DNA of 64,000 nucleotides from Tumebacillus flagellatus (GTDB lineage: Bacteria > Bacillota > Bacilli > Tumebacillales > Tumebacillaceae), in assembly GCF_000714935.1 (NCBI RefSeq), contig NZ_JMIR01000001.1, positions 31,122 to 95,121 of the forward strand, in the 5' to 3' direction. The notes beneath the pieces are model-generated. The model saw only the letters and a program-made list of their open reading frames with translations, searched no databases and was not told the DNA's origin. The first letter of the stretch is position 1. Each line of letters begins with the position of its first letter. A program made the translations under genes and the position numbers. Positions 9,020 to 17,880 of this stretch are shown one piece after another.

Positions 9020-9062
9020 AAAAAACAGCCGTAAGAAAGGGGCATCCCTTCCTACGGCTGTT
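9020..9062 (-). terminator. Intrinsic terminator of the lysine riboswitch
   Basis: The stem AACAGCCGTA/TACGGCTGTT, with an inner AAGG/CCTT pairing, is followed by a T run on the minus strand, between the aptamer and lysC. Confidence 0.85.
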
Positions 9063-9092
9063 AGCAGACGTACGGTGTCCCTCGTCTCCCTT

Positions 9093-9285
9093 GGTTGTGA
9101 GATAGTCCTCCACGTGACGACGGGTGAATTTCGTCACGTGACAGTCCTGCACCTGTTCGATGCAGACCCAGCCTGAGGTCACCCGGTATGTCCTCGACTT
9201 CGGCGAATGTCCCTTTCCCCACGATTCAATGAGATCCCGGTCTCTCCTCGTACGTACTCTTGATCGATTCGCGCCTCTACTCACC
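9093..9285 (-). promoter_or_regulatory. Lysine riboswitch (L-box) upstream of lysC
   Basis: The minus strand reads GGTGAGTAGAGGCGCG, AAGAGTA, GGGGAAAGGGACATTCGCCG, a hairpin with CTGGGTCTGCATC...GTGCAGGACTGTCAC, and closing CTATCTCAC. These are the conserved blocks and order of the L-box aptamer. With the terminator at 9020-9062 it should reduce lysC transcription when lysine is high. A reading frame that crosses it is not a gene. Confidence 0.92.
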
Positions 9286-9325
9286 TCGTTGAGAGATGAG
9301 GTTCTATGAAACTTGTGTTAGTATA

Positions 9326-11119
9326 TCATGCCTGAGCCAAAAAATTCAAGATCTCGCGCGCCAACTTGTCGCCGATTCCCGCTTGGCGGTATTCCTCGAC
9401 GGAGGCGGCCTTCATCGCCTGCACGGAGCCGAAGTGTTTGAGCAACGCTTTGCGGCGCTTCTCTCCCACGCCCGGAATGTCGTCGAGCACCGAGCGAAAC
9501 GCGTTCTTGCCTTTGGTTTCGCGGTGGAACGTGATCGCAAAGCGGTGCACTTCGTCTTGGATGCGCGTCAGCAGATAGAAGCCCTGCGACGTGCGCTCGA
9601 TCGGCACCGGCGCCGGGTCTTCGCCCAAGAACAACTGCGACGTGCGGTGACGGTCGTCCTTGGCGAGCCCGCAGACAGGGATGTCGAGACCGAGTTCGTT
9701 CTCCAACACGTCCAGCGCCGCGTTGATGTGTCCGCGACCGCCGTCGACGAGCACCAAGTCCGGCAGCGGCTGGTTCTCTTTGAGCAGACGGGTGTAGCGG
9801 CGGCGGATGACTTCGCGCATGGACGCGTAGTCGTCCGGGCCTTGGACGGTTTTGATCTTGAATTTGCGGTAGTCCTTGCGAAACGGCTGTCCGTCGACAA
9901 ACACGACCATCGCCGCCACGGCATCGGTGCCTTGGATGTTCGAGTTGTCGAACGCTTCGATCCGGCGCGGAGCAGGAATCATCATCGCTTCTCCGAGCTG
10001 TTCGACGGCGCGGATCGTGCGGTTTTGGTCGCGTTCCATCAATTTAAACCGCTCGTCGAGCGCGATCTTGGCGTTCTCCGCCGCCATGTCGACCAGTTGT
10101 TTTTTGTCGCCGCGCTGCGGGGTTTTGACTTTGACGCCCTTGAGCCACTCCTCCAGCACTTGCGCTTCTTCGCCCTCGTAGGGCAGGAGAATCTCTTGCG
10201 GGAGGTCGGCGTTGTCGATGTAAAATTGTGTGACGTAGGACAGGAAGTCCTCGCGCTCTTCGCCGTGGTACGGGAAGATCTGGACATCGCGTTCAATCAA
10301 TTTGCCTTGGCGCATGTAGAACACTTGCACGCACATATGATCTTTGTCGGCGTAATAGCCAAATACATCGCGGTCGACCGTGTCGGCCATCGTGACTTTT
10401 TGCTTCTCCATGACGCGCTCGATGGCATCGATCTGATCGCGCAGCTCCTTGGCGCGCTCGAAATTCAAATTCTCCGCTTCCTGCATCATCTGATCGCGCA
10501 GGTTGTCGGCGATCTCGCGGTGCCCGCCGTTCAGGAAACGGGTGATCTCCTTGACCATGCCTTGGTACGTTTCCGGCTCCACGTTGTATTCGCACGGCGC
10601 GACGCATTGGTTGATGTGGTAGTAGAGACACACTTTGTCCTTGAGCGTCTTGCACTTGCGAAGCGGATAGAGGCGGTCGAGCAGCTTCTTGGTTTCATAC
10701 GCCGCTTGCGAGTTCGGATAGGGGCCGAAATACTTGCCTTTGTCCTTGGACACGCGGCGGACGATCTCCAGTTTCGGGTGCTCTTCGTTGGTGATCTTGA
10801 TATACGGGTACGTTTTGTCGTCGCGCAGCATGATGTTGAACGGCGGTTTGTACTGCTTGATCATGTTGCATTCGAGCACCAGCGCTTCGACGACCGTGTT
10901 GGTGACGATATATTCGAAGTCGGCGATGTTCGAGACCATCAGTTGGGTCTTGCCGTCGTGGCTGCCTGTAAAGTACGAGCGCACGCGGTTCTTCAAGACT
11001 TTCGCCTTGCCCACGTAGATGATCTCGCCGTCTGCATTTTTCATCTGATAGACGCCCGGTTTGTCGGGCAGGAGTTTCAACTTCTCACGGATTCGCTCAC
11101 GAATGTCCATGTCGGTCAC
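9326..11119 (-). CDS. uvrC: Excinuclease ABC subunit C
   Basis: This 597-residue nuclease makes both incisions in nucleotide excision repair. Domains in order are a GIY-YIG nuclease ([20 protein letters not shown]), a central cysteine cluster near residue 165, a UVR motif (about 200-235), an RNase-H-like domain ([19 protein letters not shown]), and C-terminal helix-hairpin-helix repeats ([20 protein letters not shown]). Length is typical. The start may be GTG at 11119 or ATG at 11110, since the ribosome binding site is weak for both. Confidence 0.97.
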   Translation of the reverse strand: MTDMDIRERIREKLKLLPDKPGVYQMKNADGEIIYVGKAKVLKNRVRSYFTGSHDGKTQLMVSNIADFEYIVTNTVVEALVLECNMIKQYKPPFNIMLRDDKTYPYIKITNEEHPKLEIVRRVSKDKGKYFGPYPNSQAAYETKKLLDRLYPLRKCKTLKDKVCLYYHINQCVAPCEYNVEPETYQGMVKEITRFLNGGHREIADNLRDQMMQEAENLNFERAKELRDQIDAIERVMEKQKVTMADTVDRDVFGYYADKDHMCVQVFYMRQGKLIERDVQIFPYHGEEREDFLSYVTQFYIDNADLPQEILLPYEGEEAQVLEEWLKGVKVKTPQRGDKKQLVDMAAENAKIALDERFKLMERDQNRTIRAVEQLGEAMMIPAPRRIEAFDNSNIQGTDAVAAMVVFVDGQPFRKDYRKFKIKTVQGPDDYASMREVIRRRYTRLLKENQPLPDLVLVDGGRGHINAALDVLENELGLDIPVCGLAKDDRHRTSQLFLGEDPAPVPIERTSQGFYLLTRIQDEVHRFAITFHRETKGKNAFRSVLDDIPGVGEKRRKALLKHFGSVQAMKAASVEEYRQAGIGDKLAREILNFLAQA

Positions 11120-11144
11120 CCGCTTTCTAAGTTCGCATCTCTCT

Positions 11145-11459
11145 CTATTCTAGCAAAAACGGCTTGATCATCTCCAGTAGGACTTTCTTGGATTGCAACC
11201 CGATGATCCGCTCGACTTCATGGCCGTTTTGAAACAACAGCAAAGTCGGCACGCTCATGATCCCGAACTTCTGCAGCAACCGGCCCTCTTCGTCGATGTC
11301 GAGAGTGAGCACTTGCAGCGAACTTCCCGCCTCTTCTTGCATTTCGACCAGCACCTCTTCCATCGTTTGGCACGGCGAACACCAAGAAGCGTGGAAGAAG
11401 ACCAGGGATACCCCGTCTCTGAGCTGCCTTTCAAGATTGGATTCCGATGTTGGTTTCAT
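11145..11459 (-). CDS. Thioredoxin-like protein
   Basis: This 104-residue cytoplasmic thioredoxin-fold protein has the redox motif WCSPC in place of the canonical WCGPC, and a cis-proline segment ([11 protein letters not shown]). No signal peptide is present. It lies just upstream of uvrC on the same strand and is probably co-transcribed. It may be a YtpP-like accessory thioredoxin. Its substrate is not evident. Confidence 0.88.
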   Translation of the reverse strand: MKPTSESNLERQLRDGVSLVFFHASWCSPCQTMEEVLVEMQEEAGSSLQVLTLDIDEEGRLLQKFGIMSVPTLLLFQNGHEVERIIGLQSKKVLLEMIKPFLLE

Positions 11460-11519
11460 ACCTTCACGCTCCCCTTCTCATACTATATGTGATTTTTCGT
11501 TCGTCAAGGAGGCTTCCTC

Positions 11520-11900
11520 ATGAATTGGTCCCAACTCTTGCACCGCCTGACGCCCTACGGCGACCTCTGCCCGCGCGTGGAAGTGCGGCAGGCTCCCCAA
11601 GACGTGATCGTCCATTGCGAATTGCCCGGTTTGACACACCCGGAACAAGTACGCTTGCACGTTCAAGAGACGATGCTGACCCTGCACGGCAACGTCGAGC
11701 GGGAAGAGCCGCAGGGGGAAGGCTTTGATCTGTTGCATACGGAGCGGCACTACGGGCCGTTTTCCCGCAGCGTGCCGCTTCCGATCGCCGTCGACCCGGA
11801 GCAGGTGCAAGCCGCCTATCGCAATGGACTGCTCACCGTCACCATGCGAAAACTCACCAGCGTTCCCGGCAAAAACATCCGCGTGGAATTTCAAGACTGA
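11520..11900 (+). CDS. Small heat-shock protein, Hsp20/alpha-crystallin family
   Basis: This 126-residue ATP-independent holdase has an alpha-crystallin domain from about residue 18 to 108. It contains the typical ELPGLTHPEQVRLHV start, the GPFSRSVPLP segment, and the end motif YRNGLLTVTM. The usual I-x-I tail is not obvious. AAGGAGG precedes the ATG. It stands alone on the plus strand between the thioredoxin gene and a shared terminator. Confidence 0.93.
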   Translation: MNWSQLLHRLTPYGDLCPRVEVRQAPQDVIVHCELPGLTHPEQVRLHVQETMLTLHGNVEREEPQGEGFDLLHTERHYGPFSRSVPLPIAVDPEQVQAAYRNGLLTVTMRKLTSVPGKNIRVEFQD

Positions 11901-11918
11901 GTGAAAGCAAGAACGTCA

Positions 11919-11957
11919 AAAAAGTCCTGCCGCACCAGACCCGCGGCAGGCTTTTTA
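11919..11957. terminator. Bidirectional terminator between hsp20 and the SpoVAF-like gene
   Basis: The stem CCTGCCGC/GCGGCAGG is flanked by A-rich and T-rich arms, so it can serve both convergent genes. Confidence 0.85.
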
Positions 11958-11966
11958 CTTCCGTAC

Positions 11967-13436
11967 TTATTGAGGGGTGTCGTCTTGCGGGTGCAGGATC
12001 TTCGGGCGTTTCGTTTTCCAACCGGCCGGGGGACGGAACAGCACATGAAGCAGCGCCGCGCGGTTAAACGGAAGCAACGGCCAAAAGTACGGCGTGTCCA
12101 GCGCTTTGGTGCGAATCAACAAGACCAGCCAGAGGATCACGCTGAGAGCGACCCCCCAGATGTGAAACATCCCGGTCAACACCAGCATGCCCAAACGCAC
12201 GATCTGGTTGGCGACCGCCAGTTCGTAACTGGGCGTGGCAAACGTGCCGATGGCGGCGATCGACGTGATCAGCACCGCTTCGTTTGTGAAAAAACCGACA
12301 TCGATCGCGACCGAGCCGATCATCATCGCCGCCACCAGCCCGAGAGCTGAGCCGAGCGGATTGGGCGTGTGCACAGACGCCATGCGCAGCAGGCCGAGGC
12401 CGAACTCTGCAGCCATGATCTGCCAAAACGGCGACAACGTCAGCGTTTTGTCCGGCAGCAGGAAAATCAGCGCGTGCGGCAGCAGCCACGGCGACAGAAT
12501 CAAGCCGAGCCACAGCGGCGAGAGAAAAATGGAAAGCATGATCGCGACGAACCGCAACCAGCGGACAAACACGCCGATGATCGGTTTTTGCCGAAACTCT
12601 TCGGCGTGTTGCAGATGGTGAAAAAACGTCGTCGGCGTGATCATCACGCTCGGCGAGGTATCGACGTAGATCAGGACATGCCCTTCCAAGAGATGCACGG
12701 CGGCGACGTCCGGCCGTTCGGTGTAGCGGACGAGCGGGTAAGGGTTCCAATTGCGTCCGAACACGAGCTCTTCCACGGTCTTTTCCGCCATCGGGAGGCC
12801 GTCGATTTCGATCTCGCCGATTTTGTTTTTGACCAACTCCACCAGATCGGGGTTGGCGATGCCGTCGATGTAGGCGACGACGATGTCCGTTTTGGAGCGG
12901 ACGCCGGCACGCACGTACTCCATGCGCAACCCTTCGTCGCGGATGCGGCGGCGGGTCAGGGCGGTGTTGAAGCAGACTGTTTCCGTGAATCCGTCGCGGG
13001 AGCCGCGGACGACGCGCTCCAAGTCCGGTTCTTCCGGGCCGCGCGCCGGATACGTGCGGGCGTCCACGGAGACGGCGCGGTCTTCGCCGTCGATCAAGAA
13101 GACGAGCGGGCCGGAGAGCACGGCGGTTTTGAGGTCTTCGAGGTTGTCGATCGATTCGACTTCGAGGTAGCCGATTTGGGTTTCGAGCAGGATTTGAATT
13201 TCTTGGGTGGTGAAGTTTTGCTGTTGGAGAGCGGAGAGGTGTTCCATGACGCGGTTCATGATATCGTCTTTGGCAAAGCCGTCGATGAAGTACAGCGCGA
13301 AGTCGCGCCCGGCGTAGTTCAGTTCGCGACAGATCATGTCAAAGCTTTTTTTGACGCCGAGTTCGCGGTTGAGAATGTCGATGTTGTCGCGCAACGTTTT
13401 GGAGAGTTTGCGCGGGGCGGCGGATGGTGATTGCAT
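11967..13436 (-). CDS. SpoVAF-like GerA-family spore protein
   Basis: This 489-residue protein has a GerA A-subunit architecture. The N-terminal soluble half (to about 290) includes GPLVFLIDGEDRAVSVDART and a GRNWNPYPLVRYTERPD segment, and the C-terminal half has five to six membrane helices. The first membrane segment (RWLRFVAIMLSIFLSPLW) resembles SpoVAF more than a germinant receptor A subunit. No GerB or GerC partner is adjacent, which also argues for SpoVAF. It probably acts in the spore inner membrane during germination. Confidence 0.8.
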   Translation of the reverse strand: MQSPSAAPRKLSKTLRDNIDILNRELGVKKSFDMICRELNYAGRDFALYFIDGFAKDDIMNRVMEHLSALQQQNFTTQEIQILLETQIGYLEVESIDNLEDLKTAVLSGPLVFLIDGEDRAVSVDARTYPARGPEEPDLERVVRGSRDGFTETVCFNTALTRRRIRDEGLRMEYVRAGVRSKTDIVVAYIDGIANPDLVELVKNKIGEIEIDGLPMAEKTVEELVFGRNWNPYPLVRYTERPDVAAVHLLEGHVLIYVDTSPSVMITPTTFFHHLQHAEEFRQKPIIGVFVRWLRFVAIMLSIFLSPLWLGLILSPWLLPHALIFLLPDKTLTLSPFWQIMAAEFGLGLLRMASVHTPNPLGSALGLVAAMMIGSVAIDVGFFTNEAVLITSIAAIGTFATPSYELAVANQIVRLGMLVLTGMFHIWGVALSVILWLVLLIRTKALDTPYFWPLLPFNRAALLHVLFRPPAGWKTKRPKILHPQDDTPQ

Positions 13437-13534
13437 GATGGTGTGTTGTCATCCTTTCCCTGTGGCAGGCATTCTTTCACAGTATGAGTTGGGAGGCGGG
13501 GGTTCATACTCATGGAGAAGGGGAGGTGGTTGGA

Positions 13535-13786
13535 ATGGCGGATACGCCGAAACGCAAGGAGTTTGTCAACCGCGAGTTGGAGTATGTGCAGTCGATGCAG
13601 AATACGATTTTGCCGGAAGAATTTCCGGAGGGTCCGTATGGCGCCACTGTGTTTTTGGAGCAGAAGATCGGCAAATCTTCGCCGTGGGAACCGGGGCAGC
13701 AGACGACGCACCGTTTCTTCGACGAAAACCCGGCCTTCTCCGACACCCTCGCGCATCCTCCGAGCGCCGAACTGCCCGACCTGTAA
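13535..13786 (+). CDS. Small hypothetical acidic protein
   Basis: An 83-residue protein not recognised. It is soluble and proline-rich, starting MADTPKRKEFVNRELEYVQ, with a helical N-terminal third and a disordered C-terminus ending ELPDL. GGGGAGG lies eight bases before the chosen ATG, and an upstream in-frame ATG at 13484 has no site. It is followed at once by a terminator and divergent from the SpoVAF-like gene, so it may be a sporulation-linked small protein, though nothing in the sequence proves this. Confidence 0.65.
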   Translation: MADTPKRKEFVNRELEYVQSMQNTILPEEFPEGPYGATVFLEQKIGKSSPWEPGQQTTHRFFDENPAFSDTLAHPPSAELPDL

Positions 13787-13832
13787 GAAAAAACGCCCTG
13801 TGCACAAGAGGCTGTGCGCAGGGCGTTTTTTT
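13787..13832. terminator. Bidirectional terminator
   Basis: The stem ACGCCCTG...TGCACA with TGTGCGCAGGGCGT has A and T tracts on both sides. It lies between the convergent small gene and the coiled-coil gene. Confidence 0.85.
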
Positions 13833-14215
13833 CATGGACACTCCGGGGGAACTCCGTCGTGGACGACCACGAGGACCAAGCGATCGACGCTGTTTTCAAC
13901 GGTGTCGAGGCGTTGATCGACTTGGTCAAGACGTTGTTCGACCCTGTCAAGACGTTGTTCGACCCTGTCAAGGCGTTGTTCGACCCTGTCAAGACGTTGT
14001 TCGACCCTGTCGAGGCGTTGTTCGACCCTGTCGAGGCGTTGTTCGACTCTCTCGAACCGCTCATTCATTTCAGAGCGCAATTCTGTCATTTCAGAGCGCA
14101 GTTCCGTGAACTGTGTGACCATGAACCGATGCATGTTCTCCATCATCGACTGCATTTGAAAAAACTGAAACTGGGTCATCGGACTGTCGGGGTTGTACGA
14201 ATGTTGAGGTTGCAT
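13832..14215 (-). CDS. Heptad-repeat coiled-coil protein
   Basis: A 127-residue hypothetical protein. After a Gln/Met-rich N-terminus it becomes a long uninterrupted coiled coil. ELRSEM repeats are followed by tandem copies of the heptad RVEQRLD (about residues 60-108), ending VDRLVLVVVHDG. The repeats are near-identical at DNA level (see 13904-14050). The ATG at 14215 was chosen over GTG at 14227 because AGGTG lies nine bases upstream. No function is claimed. Similar low-complexity coiled coils occur in phage-derived and spore-surface proteins. Confidence 0.72.
   Translation of the reverse strand: MQPQHSYNPDSPMTQFQFFQMQSMMENMHRFMVTQFTELRSEMTELRSEMNERFERVEQRLDRVEQRLDRVEQRLDRVEQRLDRVEQRLDRVEQRLDQVDQRLDTVENSVDRLVLVVVHDGVPPECP
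13904..14050. repeat. Tandem 21-bp repeat, seven units
   Basis: Seven consecutive 21-bp units (consensus GTCAAGACGTTGTTCGACCCT on the plus strand) each encode one heptad on the minus strand. The units differ at only a few positions (AAG/GAG, ACG/GCG), so the array is likely to change in copy number by slippage. Confidence 0.95.
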
Positions 14216-14375
14216 GAGGGCGGGCACCTGCCTTGTGGAAAATGGGGGGCCCGAATGCCGGGCCGCGGTGCGCCAATTGAATAGCTCGCAAACGGAGCAA
14301 ACGTGTTTCCATACTCAAAGTCTAGCACGCGATTTCCAATGTAAACAATCCTTTCAACGAAACTTTTTTCCCGCA

Positions 14376-14412
14376 AGCAAAAAGGCTCGCCCCATTTAAG
14401 GAACGAGCCTTT
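14376..14412 (-). terminator. Terminator after pspA
   Basis: The stem AAAGGCTCG/CGAGCCTTT with an A tract on the plus strand gives a T run on the minus strand, just past the pspA stop. Confidence 0.75.
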
Positions 14413-14442
14413 CCACCACCCGGTTGATATCGGGCTTGGGTG

Positions 14443-15111
14443 TTACTTTCCCATCTTCGCTTTCAGCGCCGCCAGTTCGTCGTCGATGTCGGAAGAGCCT
14501 TTCTTGAGCTCTTTGAACTCATCGTCGAGCGAACGGGAGGAACCGTACAGTTGCTTGGACGCCTCGGCTTCCGCTTCCGCTTGCAGGACTTTCTCCTCCA
14601 TGCGCGAGAAGCCTTTCGCCGCGTTGTCGGTTCCGAAACCGGACATGACTTCGTTGATTTGCTTTTGCGCCTTCGCCGCTTCGTGACGAGCTTTGAGGGT
14701 GTCTTTCTTGTTCTTCATCTCTTCGAATTGGTCTTTCATTTCGGAGAGACGGTGGCGCAGGTCGTCGGCGGTGACTTTTGCGTTTTGGTATTGTTGCTTG
14801 TAATCGTTCGCTTTCTCCGCGACCGATTTCTTGTCAACCAGCGCGCGGCGGGCGAGGTCTTCGTTGCCTTGCTCCAGCGCCATCATCGCTTGCTGTTCAC
14901 GCTTCGTTGCGAGTTCGGAAGCTTCTTCGTATTGTTGCTTCAGCTTCATCTCCACCGCGATTTGCTTCGCAACCGCGACTTCTGCGTCCTTGATGTCTTC
15001 TTCCATATCGCGCAGGTATTGCTCCAGCATCTTCACCGGATCTTCTGCTTTATCCAGCAGAGCGTTGATGTTCGCCATGGTCAGATCGCGCAAACGTTTA
15101 AACAGGGCCAT
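14443..15111 (-). CDS. pspA: PspA/IM30 (phage shock protein A) family protein
   Basis: This 222-residue peripheral membrane protein is helical along nearly its whole length. It begins MALFKRLRDLTMANINALLD, the amphipathic helix typical of the family, followed by EDPVKMLEQYLRDMEEDI. Family members bind stressed membranes and form ESCRT-III-like assemblies. A perfect sigma-W-type promoter lies upstream (15162-15187), consistent with envelope-stress control as for Bacillus pspA. It appears monocistronic. Confidence 0.95.
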   Translation of the reverse strand: MALFKRLRDLTMANINALLDKAEDPVKMLEQYLRDMEEDIKDAEVAVAKQIAVEMKLKQQYEEASELATKREQQAMMALEQGNEDLARRALVDKKSVAEKANDYKQQYQNAKVTADDLRHRLSEMKDQFEEMKNKKDTLKARHEAAKAQKQINEVMSGFGTDNAAKGFSRMEEKVLQAEAEAEASKQLYGSSRSLDDEFKELKKGSSDIDDELAALKAKMGK

Positions 15112-15161
15112 TGTATGACAACCTCCTAAGATTTAAGTAACATTTTGTTTATGCTATGGTA

Positions 15162-15187
15162 TACGAGCGGTATTCGAATAGGTTTCA
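15162..15187 (-). promoter_or_regulatory. Sigma-W-type ECF promoter of pspA
   Basis: On the minus strand TGAAAC (15182-15187) and CGTA (15162-15165) are separated by exactly 16 bases, which matches the Bacillus sigma-W consensus. It lies about 50 bases upstream of the pspA ATG. Confidence 0.8.
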
Positions 15188-15295
15188 GGTTTTCCAAAAA
15201 AACTTTTTGCCAACCCCGCTCCCCTTCTCAGTATACCAGCAGTTTCCATAGGAAGATATGGATTTTCTGTGGCTGTGTGCCCCCTCCTCCAGTAA

Positions 15296-15337
15296 AGAAA
15301 GCATCCCAACCGCGAGTGTGCGGACGAGATGCTTTTT
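15296..15337 (-). terminator. Terminator after acsA
   Basis: The stem AAGCATC/GATGCTT with an inner ACCGC/GCGG pairing lies just downstream of the acsA stop. The T tract is short on the minus strand. Confidence 0.6.
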
Positions 15338-15360
15338 CCATAGAGAACGCTCTGGAACCC

Positions 15361-17085
15361 TTAGTCTTCCATCGTGGACAAATCGCCCGTCGGCAGGCCC
15401 AGTTCCCACGCTTTCAGGACGCGGCGCATGATCTTGCCGGAGCGGGTCTTCGGGAGTTTGTCGCGGAACTCGATCTCGCGCGGCGCGGCGTGCGCGGCGA
15501 GGCCGGTTTTGACAAACTCGCGGATTTCCGCGATCAACTCGTCGGTCGGCTCGTAGCCCTCGCGCAGTGCGATGAACGCCTTGATCACTTCTCCGCGCAA
15601 TGCGTCCGGCTTGCCGATGACGCCTGCTTCCGCGACCGCCGGGTGCTCCACCAACTTCGACTCGACTTCAAACGGACCGACGCGCTCGCCGGACGTGTTG
15701 ATCACGTCGTCGATGCGGCCTTGGAACCAGAAGTAGCCGTCCTCGTCCTTGTATGCGGAGTCGCCGGAGATGTACCACGGCTTCAAGCCGAAGTATTCCT
15801 CGTACTTCGCCGGGTTGTTCCAGATCTTGCGCATCATCGACGGCCACGGCGCACGAATCGCGAGGTTGCCCATCGTGTTCGGCGGCAGTTCGTTGCCTTC
15901 ATGGTCGACGATCGCCGCGTAGATGCCCGGGAACGGCTTGCCCATCGAGCCCGGTTTCATCGTCAGGCACGGGTAGTTCGAGATCATCTGCCCGCCCGTT
16001 TCGGTCATCCACCAGTTGTCATGGATGCGCTGCCCGTACACCTTCATGCCCCAACGCACAACTTCTGCGTTCAGCGGCTCCCCGACGGAAAGGATGTGGC
16101 GAACGGACGAGATGTCGTACTTTTGGACCAAGTCGTCGCCTGCGCCCATCAGCATGCGGAACGCGGTCGGAGCGGAGTACCAAACGGTGACTTTGAAGCG
16201 TTGCAACGTCTCGTACCAGTCTTCCGGCGTGAAGCGGCCGCCGCGAATCACAGACGTGACGCCGTGCAGCCACGGACCCCAGATGCCGTACGCCGTGCCG
16301 GTGACCCACCCCGGGTCGGCGGTGCACCAGAACACATCGTCCGGGCGCAAGTCGAGCACCCACTTGCCGGTTTGGTAGTGCTGGATCATCGCGTTGTGAA
16401 CGTGGAGCACGCCCTTCGGCTTGCCGGTCGAACCGGACGTGTAGTGCAGGACGAGGCCGTCCTCGCGATCCACCCACTCGATGTCCAACGCATCGGACGC
16501 GTCGTTCATTTCCGCTTCAAACGAAATTTCCTTCGGCGCCAACTCGCCCTCGCTGCCTACGAGGAACACATGCTGGAGTTCCGGCAGGTCAGCGACCGGC
16601 ACGCGCTCTTTGAGCTTCGGCGTGGTGACGATGGCAATCGCGCCGGAGTCTTGGAGACGGTCGCGAACCGCCCCTTCCATAAACGCTTCAAACAGCGGTC
16701 CGACGATCGCACCGATCTTGACCGCGCCGAGCAGCGCCGCATACAATTCCGGCGAGCGCGGCATGAAGATGAACACGCGGTCGCCCTTCTGAATGCCGTA
16801 CTTTCGAAGCACGTTGCCAAACTTATTGGACAGAGCTTTCAACTCTGCAAACGTATAGTTCTCGTCGCGGGAGGCATCGCTGTAATAGAGCGCGATATGA
16901 TCGCCGCGGCCCGCGTCCACATGACGGTCGATGGCTTCATAAGCGACGTTGATCTTGCCCGTGCTCGACCAAGACAGCTCCTTCTCAACCTCTGCCCAAT
17001 CGAACGCGGCGTACGCTTCGTCGTAATCCTTCATGTTATACTGCTCGGCCAGTACTCCGATCAGCTCGTGCGTCTTTTCCGACAT
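15361..17085 (-). CDS. acsA: Acetyl-CoA synthetase
   Basis: This 574-residue AMP-forming enzyme makes acetyl-CoA from acetate, ATP and CoA. Visible motifs are the adenylation P-loop HYTSGSTGKPKGVLHVH, WWMTETGGQ, SGDSAYKDEDGYFWFQGRID, and the C-terminal acetylatable lysine region PKTRSGKIMRR. The ending GDLSTMED is identical in style to Bacillus AcsA. A TTG at 17091 has a better-spaced AAGGGGG, so the true start could be two codons longer. It is divergent from acuABC, whose products regulate AcsA by lysine acetylation and deacetylation. Confidence 0.97.
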   Translation of the reverse strand: MSEKTHELIGVLAEQYNMKDYDEAYAAFDWAEVEKELSWSSTGKINVAYEAIDRHVDAGRGDHIALYYSDASRDENYTFAELKALSNKFGNVLRKYGIQKGDRVFIFMPRSPELYAALLGAVKIGAIVGPLFEAFMEGAVRDRLQDSGAIAIVTTPKLKERVPVADLPELQHVFLVGSEGELAPKEISFEAEMNDASDALDIEWVDREDGLVLHYTSGSTGKPKGVLHVHNAMIQHYQTGKWVLDLRPDDVFWCTADPGWVTGTAYGIWGPWLHGVTSVIRGGRFTPEDWYETLQRFKVTVWYSAPTAFRMLMGAGDDLVQKYDISSVRHILSVGEPLNAEVVRWGMKVYGQRIHDNWWMTETGGQMISNYPCLTMKPGSMGKPFPGIYAAIVDHEGNELPPNTMGNLAIRAPWPSMMRKIWNNPAKYEEYFGLKPWYISGDSAYKDEDGYFWFQGRIDDVINTSGERVGPFEVESKLVEHPAVAEAGVIGKPDALRGEVIKAFIALREGYEPTDELIAEIREFVKTGLAAHAAPREIEFRDKLPKTRSGKIMRRVLKAWELGLPTGDLSTMED

Positions 17086-17135
17086 GAACAAGACAACCCC
17101 CTTATTTTGCTAACTTGCAGAATATTGTAACATAG

Positions 17136-17149
17136 TGAAAGCGCAAACA
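17136..17149. promoter_or_regulatory. cre-like CcpA operator between acsA and acuA
   Basis: TGAAAGCGCAAACA matches the cre consensus TGWAANCGNTNWCA at all but one position. It lies in the divergent acsA/acuA control region, where Bacillus also has carbon catabolite control. A -10-like TATAAT at 17174-17179 serves acuA. Confidence 0.55.
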
Positions 17150-17210
17150 ACAGGTTTTTCGCCCCAGATCCTGTATAATAAAACCATCGAACGTTGGAGG
17201 TGAGCCTCAC

Positions 17211-17843
17211 TTGTATCATCCCAAAACGTACGCAACCCAGACGATCCCGACGCCCGCAGGCGACTTGGTGATCGAAGGTCCCGTTCCCTCGGACCGTTTG
17301 GCTGCCTTGACGTTTCATGAAGGACTGAAAGCGTTCCGCCCCGCCCCGCGCCAGCAAGAAGCGCTGGTCGAGATCGCCGCGCTCCCCGAAGGCCGGATCG
17401 TGATCGCCCGAAGCGGAGACCTCGTCGTCGGCTATGTCACCTATCTCTACCCCGATCCGATGGAGCGCTGGTCCGAAGCGAAACTGCCGAACTTGCTGGA
17501 GCTCGGCGCGATTGAAGTCGCCGCTCCCTACCGAGGCGGCGGCGTCGCGAAACACTTGCTGCACGTCTCCTTCCTCGACGACTACATGAACGACTACATC
17601 GTGCTGTCCACGGAATATTATTGGCATTGGGATCTGGAAAACACCCAAATCTCCGTCTGGGACTACAAGGAAGTCATGAAAAAAATCATGGGTTCCGTCG
17701 GGATGGAAGTCTACGCCACCGACGACCCGGAAATCTGCTCGCACCCCGCCAACATGCTGATGGCGCGCATCGGTTCCCGCGTCGACATCGACTCGGTTGA
17801 ACGCTTTCACAAGATCCGCTTCACCACCCGCCACATGCTGTAA
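17211..17843 (+). CDS. acuA: Protein acetyltransferase AcuA (GNAT)
   Basis: This 210-residue protein has the Bacillus AcuA length. It acetylates the active-site lysine of AcsA and so switches it off. The GNAT acetyl-CoA site is seen as LGAIEVAAPYRGGGVAKHLL. The start is TTG at 17211 with GGAGGTGA seven to eight bases upstream. First gene of acuABC, divergent from acsA. Confidence 0.94.
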   Translation: MYHPKTYATQTIPTPAGDLVIEGPVPSDRLAALTFHEGLKAFRPAPRQQEALVEIAALPEGRIVIARSGDLVVGYVTYLYPDPMERWSEAKLPNLLELGAIEVAAPYRGGGVAKHLLHVSFLDDYMNDYIVLSTEYYWHWDLENTQISVWDYKEVMKKIMGSVGMEVYATDDPEICSHPANMLMARIGSRVDIDSVERFHKIRFTTRHML

Positions 17844-17880
17844 GAGAAGAGCTGTAAGCGAAGAAGGGAGGCAAACCCCC

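Noticed and set aside
9018-9284. An 88-codon minus-strand frame upstream of lysC
   Set aside because: It lies entirely within the lysine riboswitch and its terminator. The RNA signals explain the sequence.
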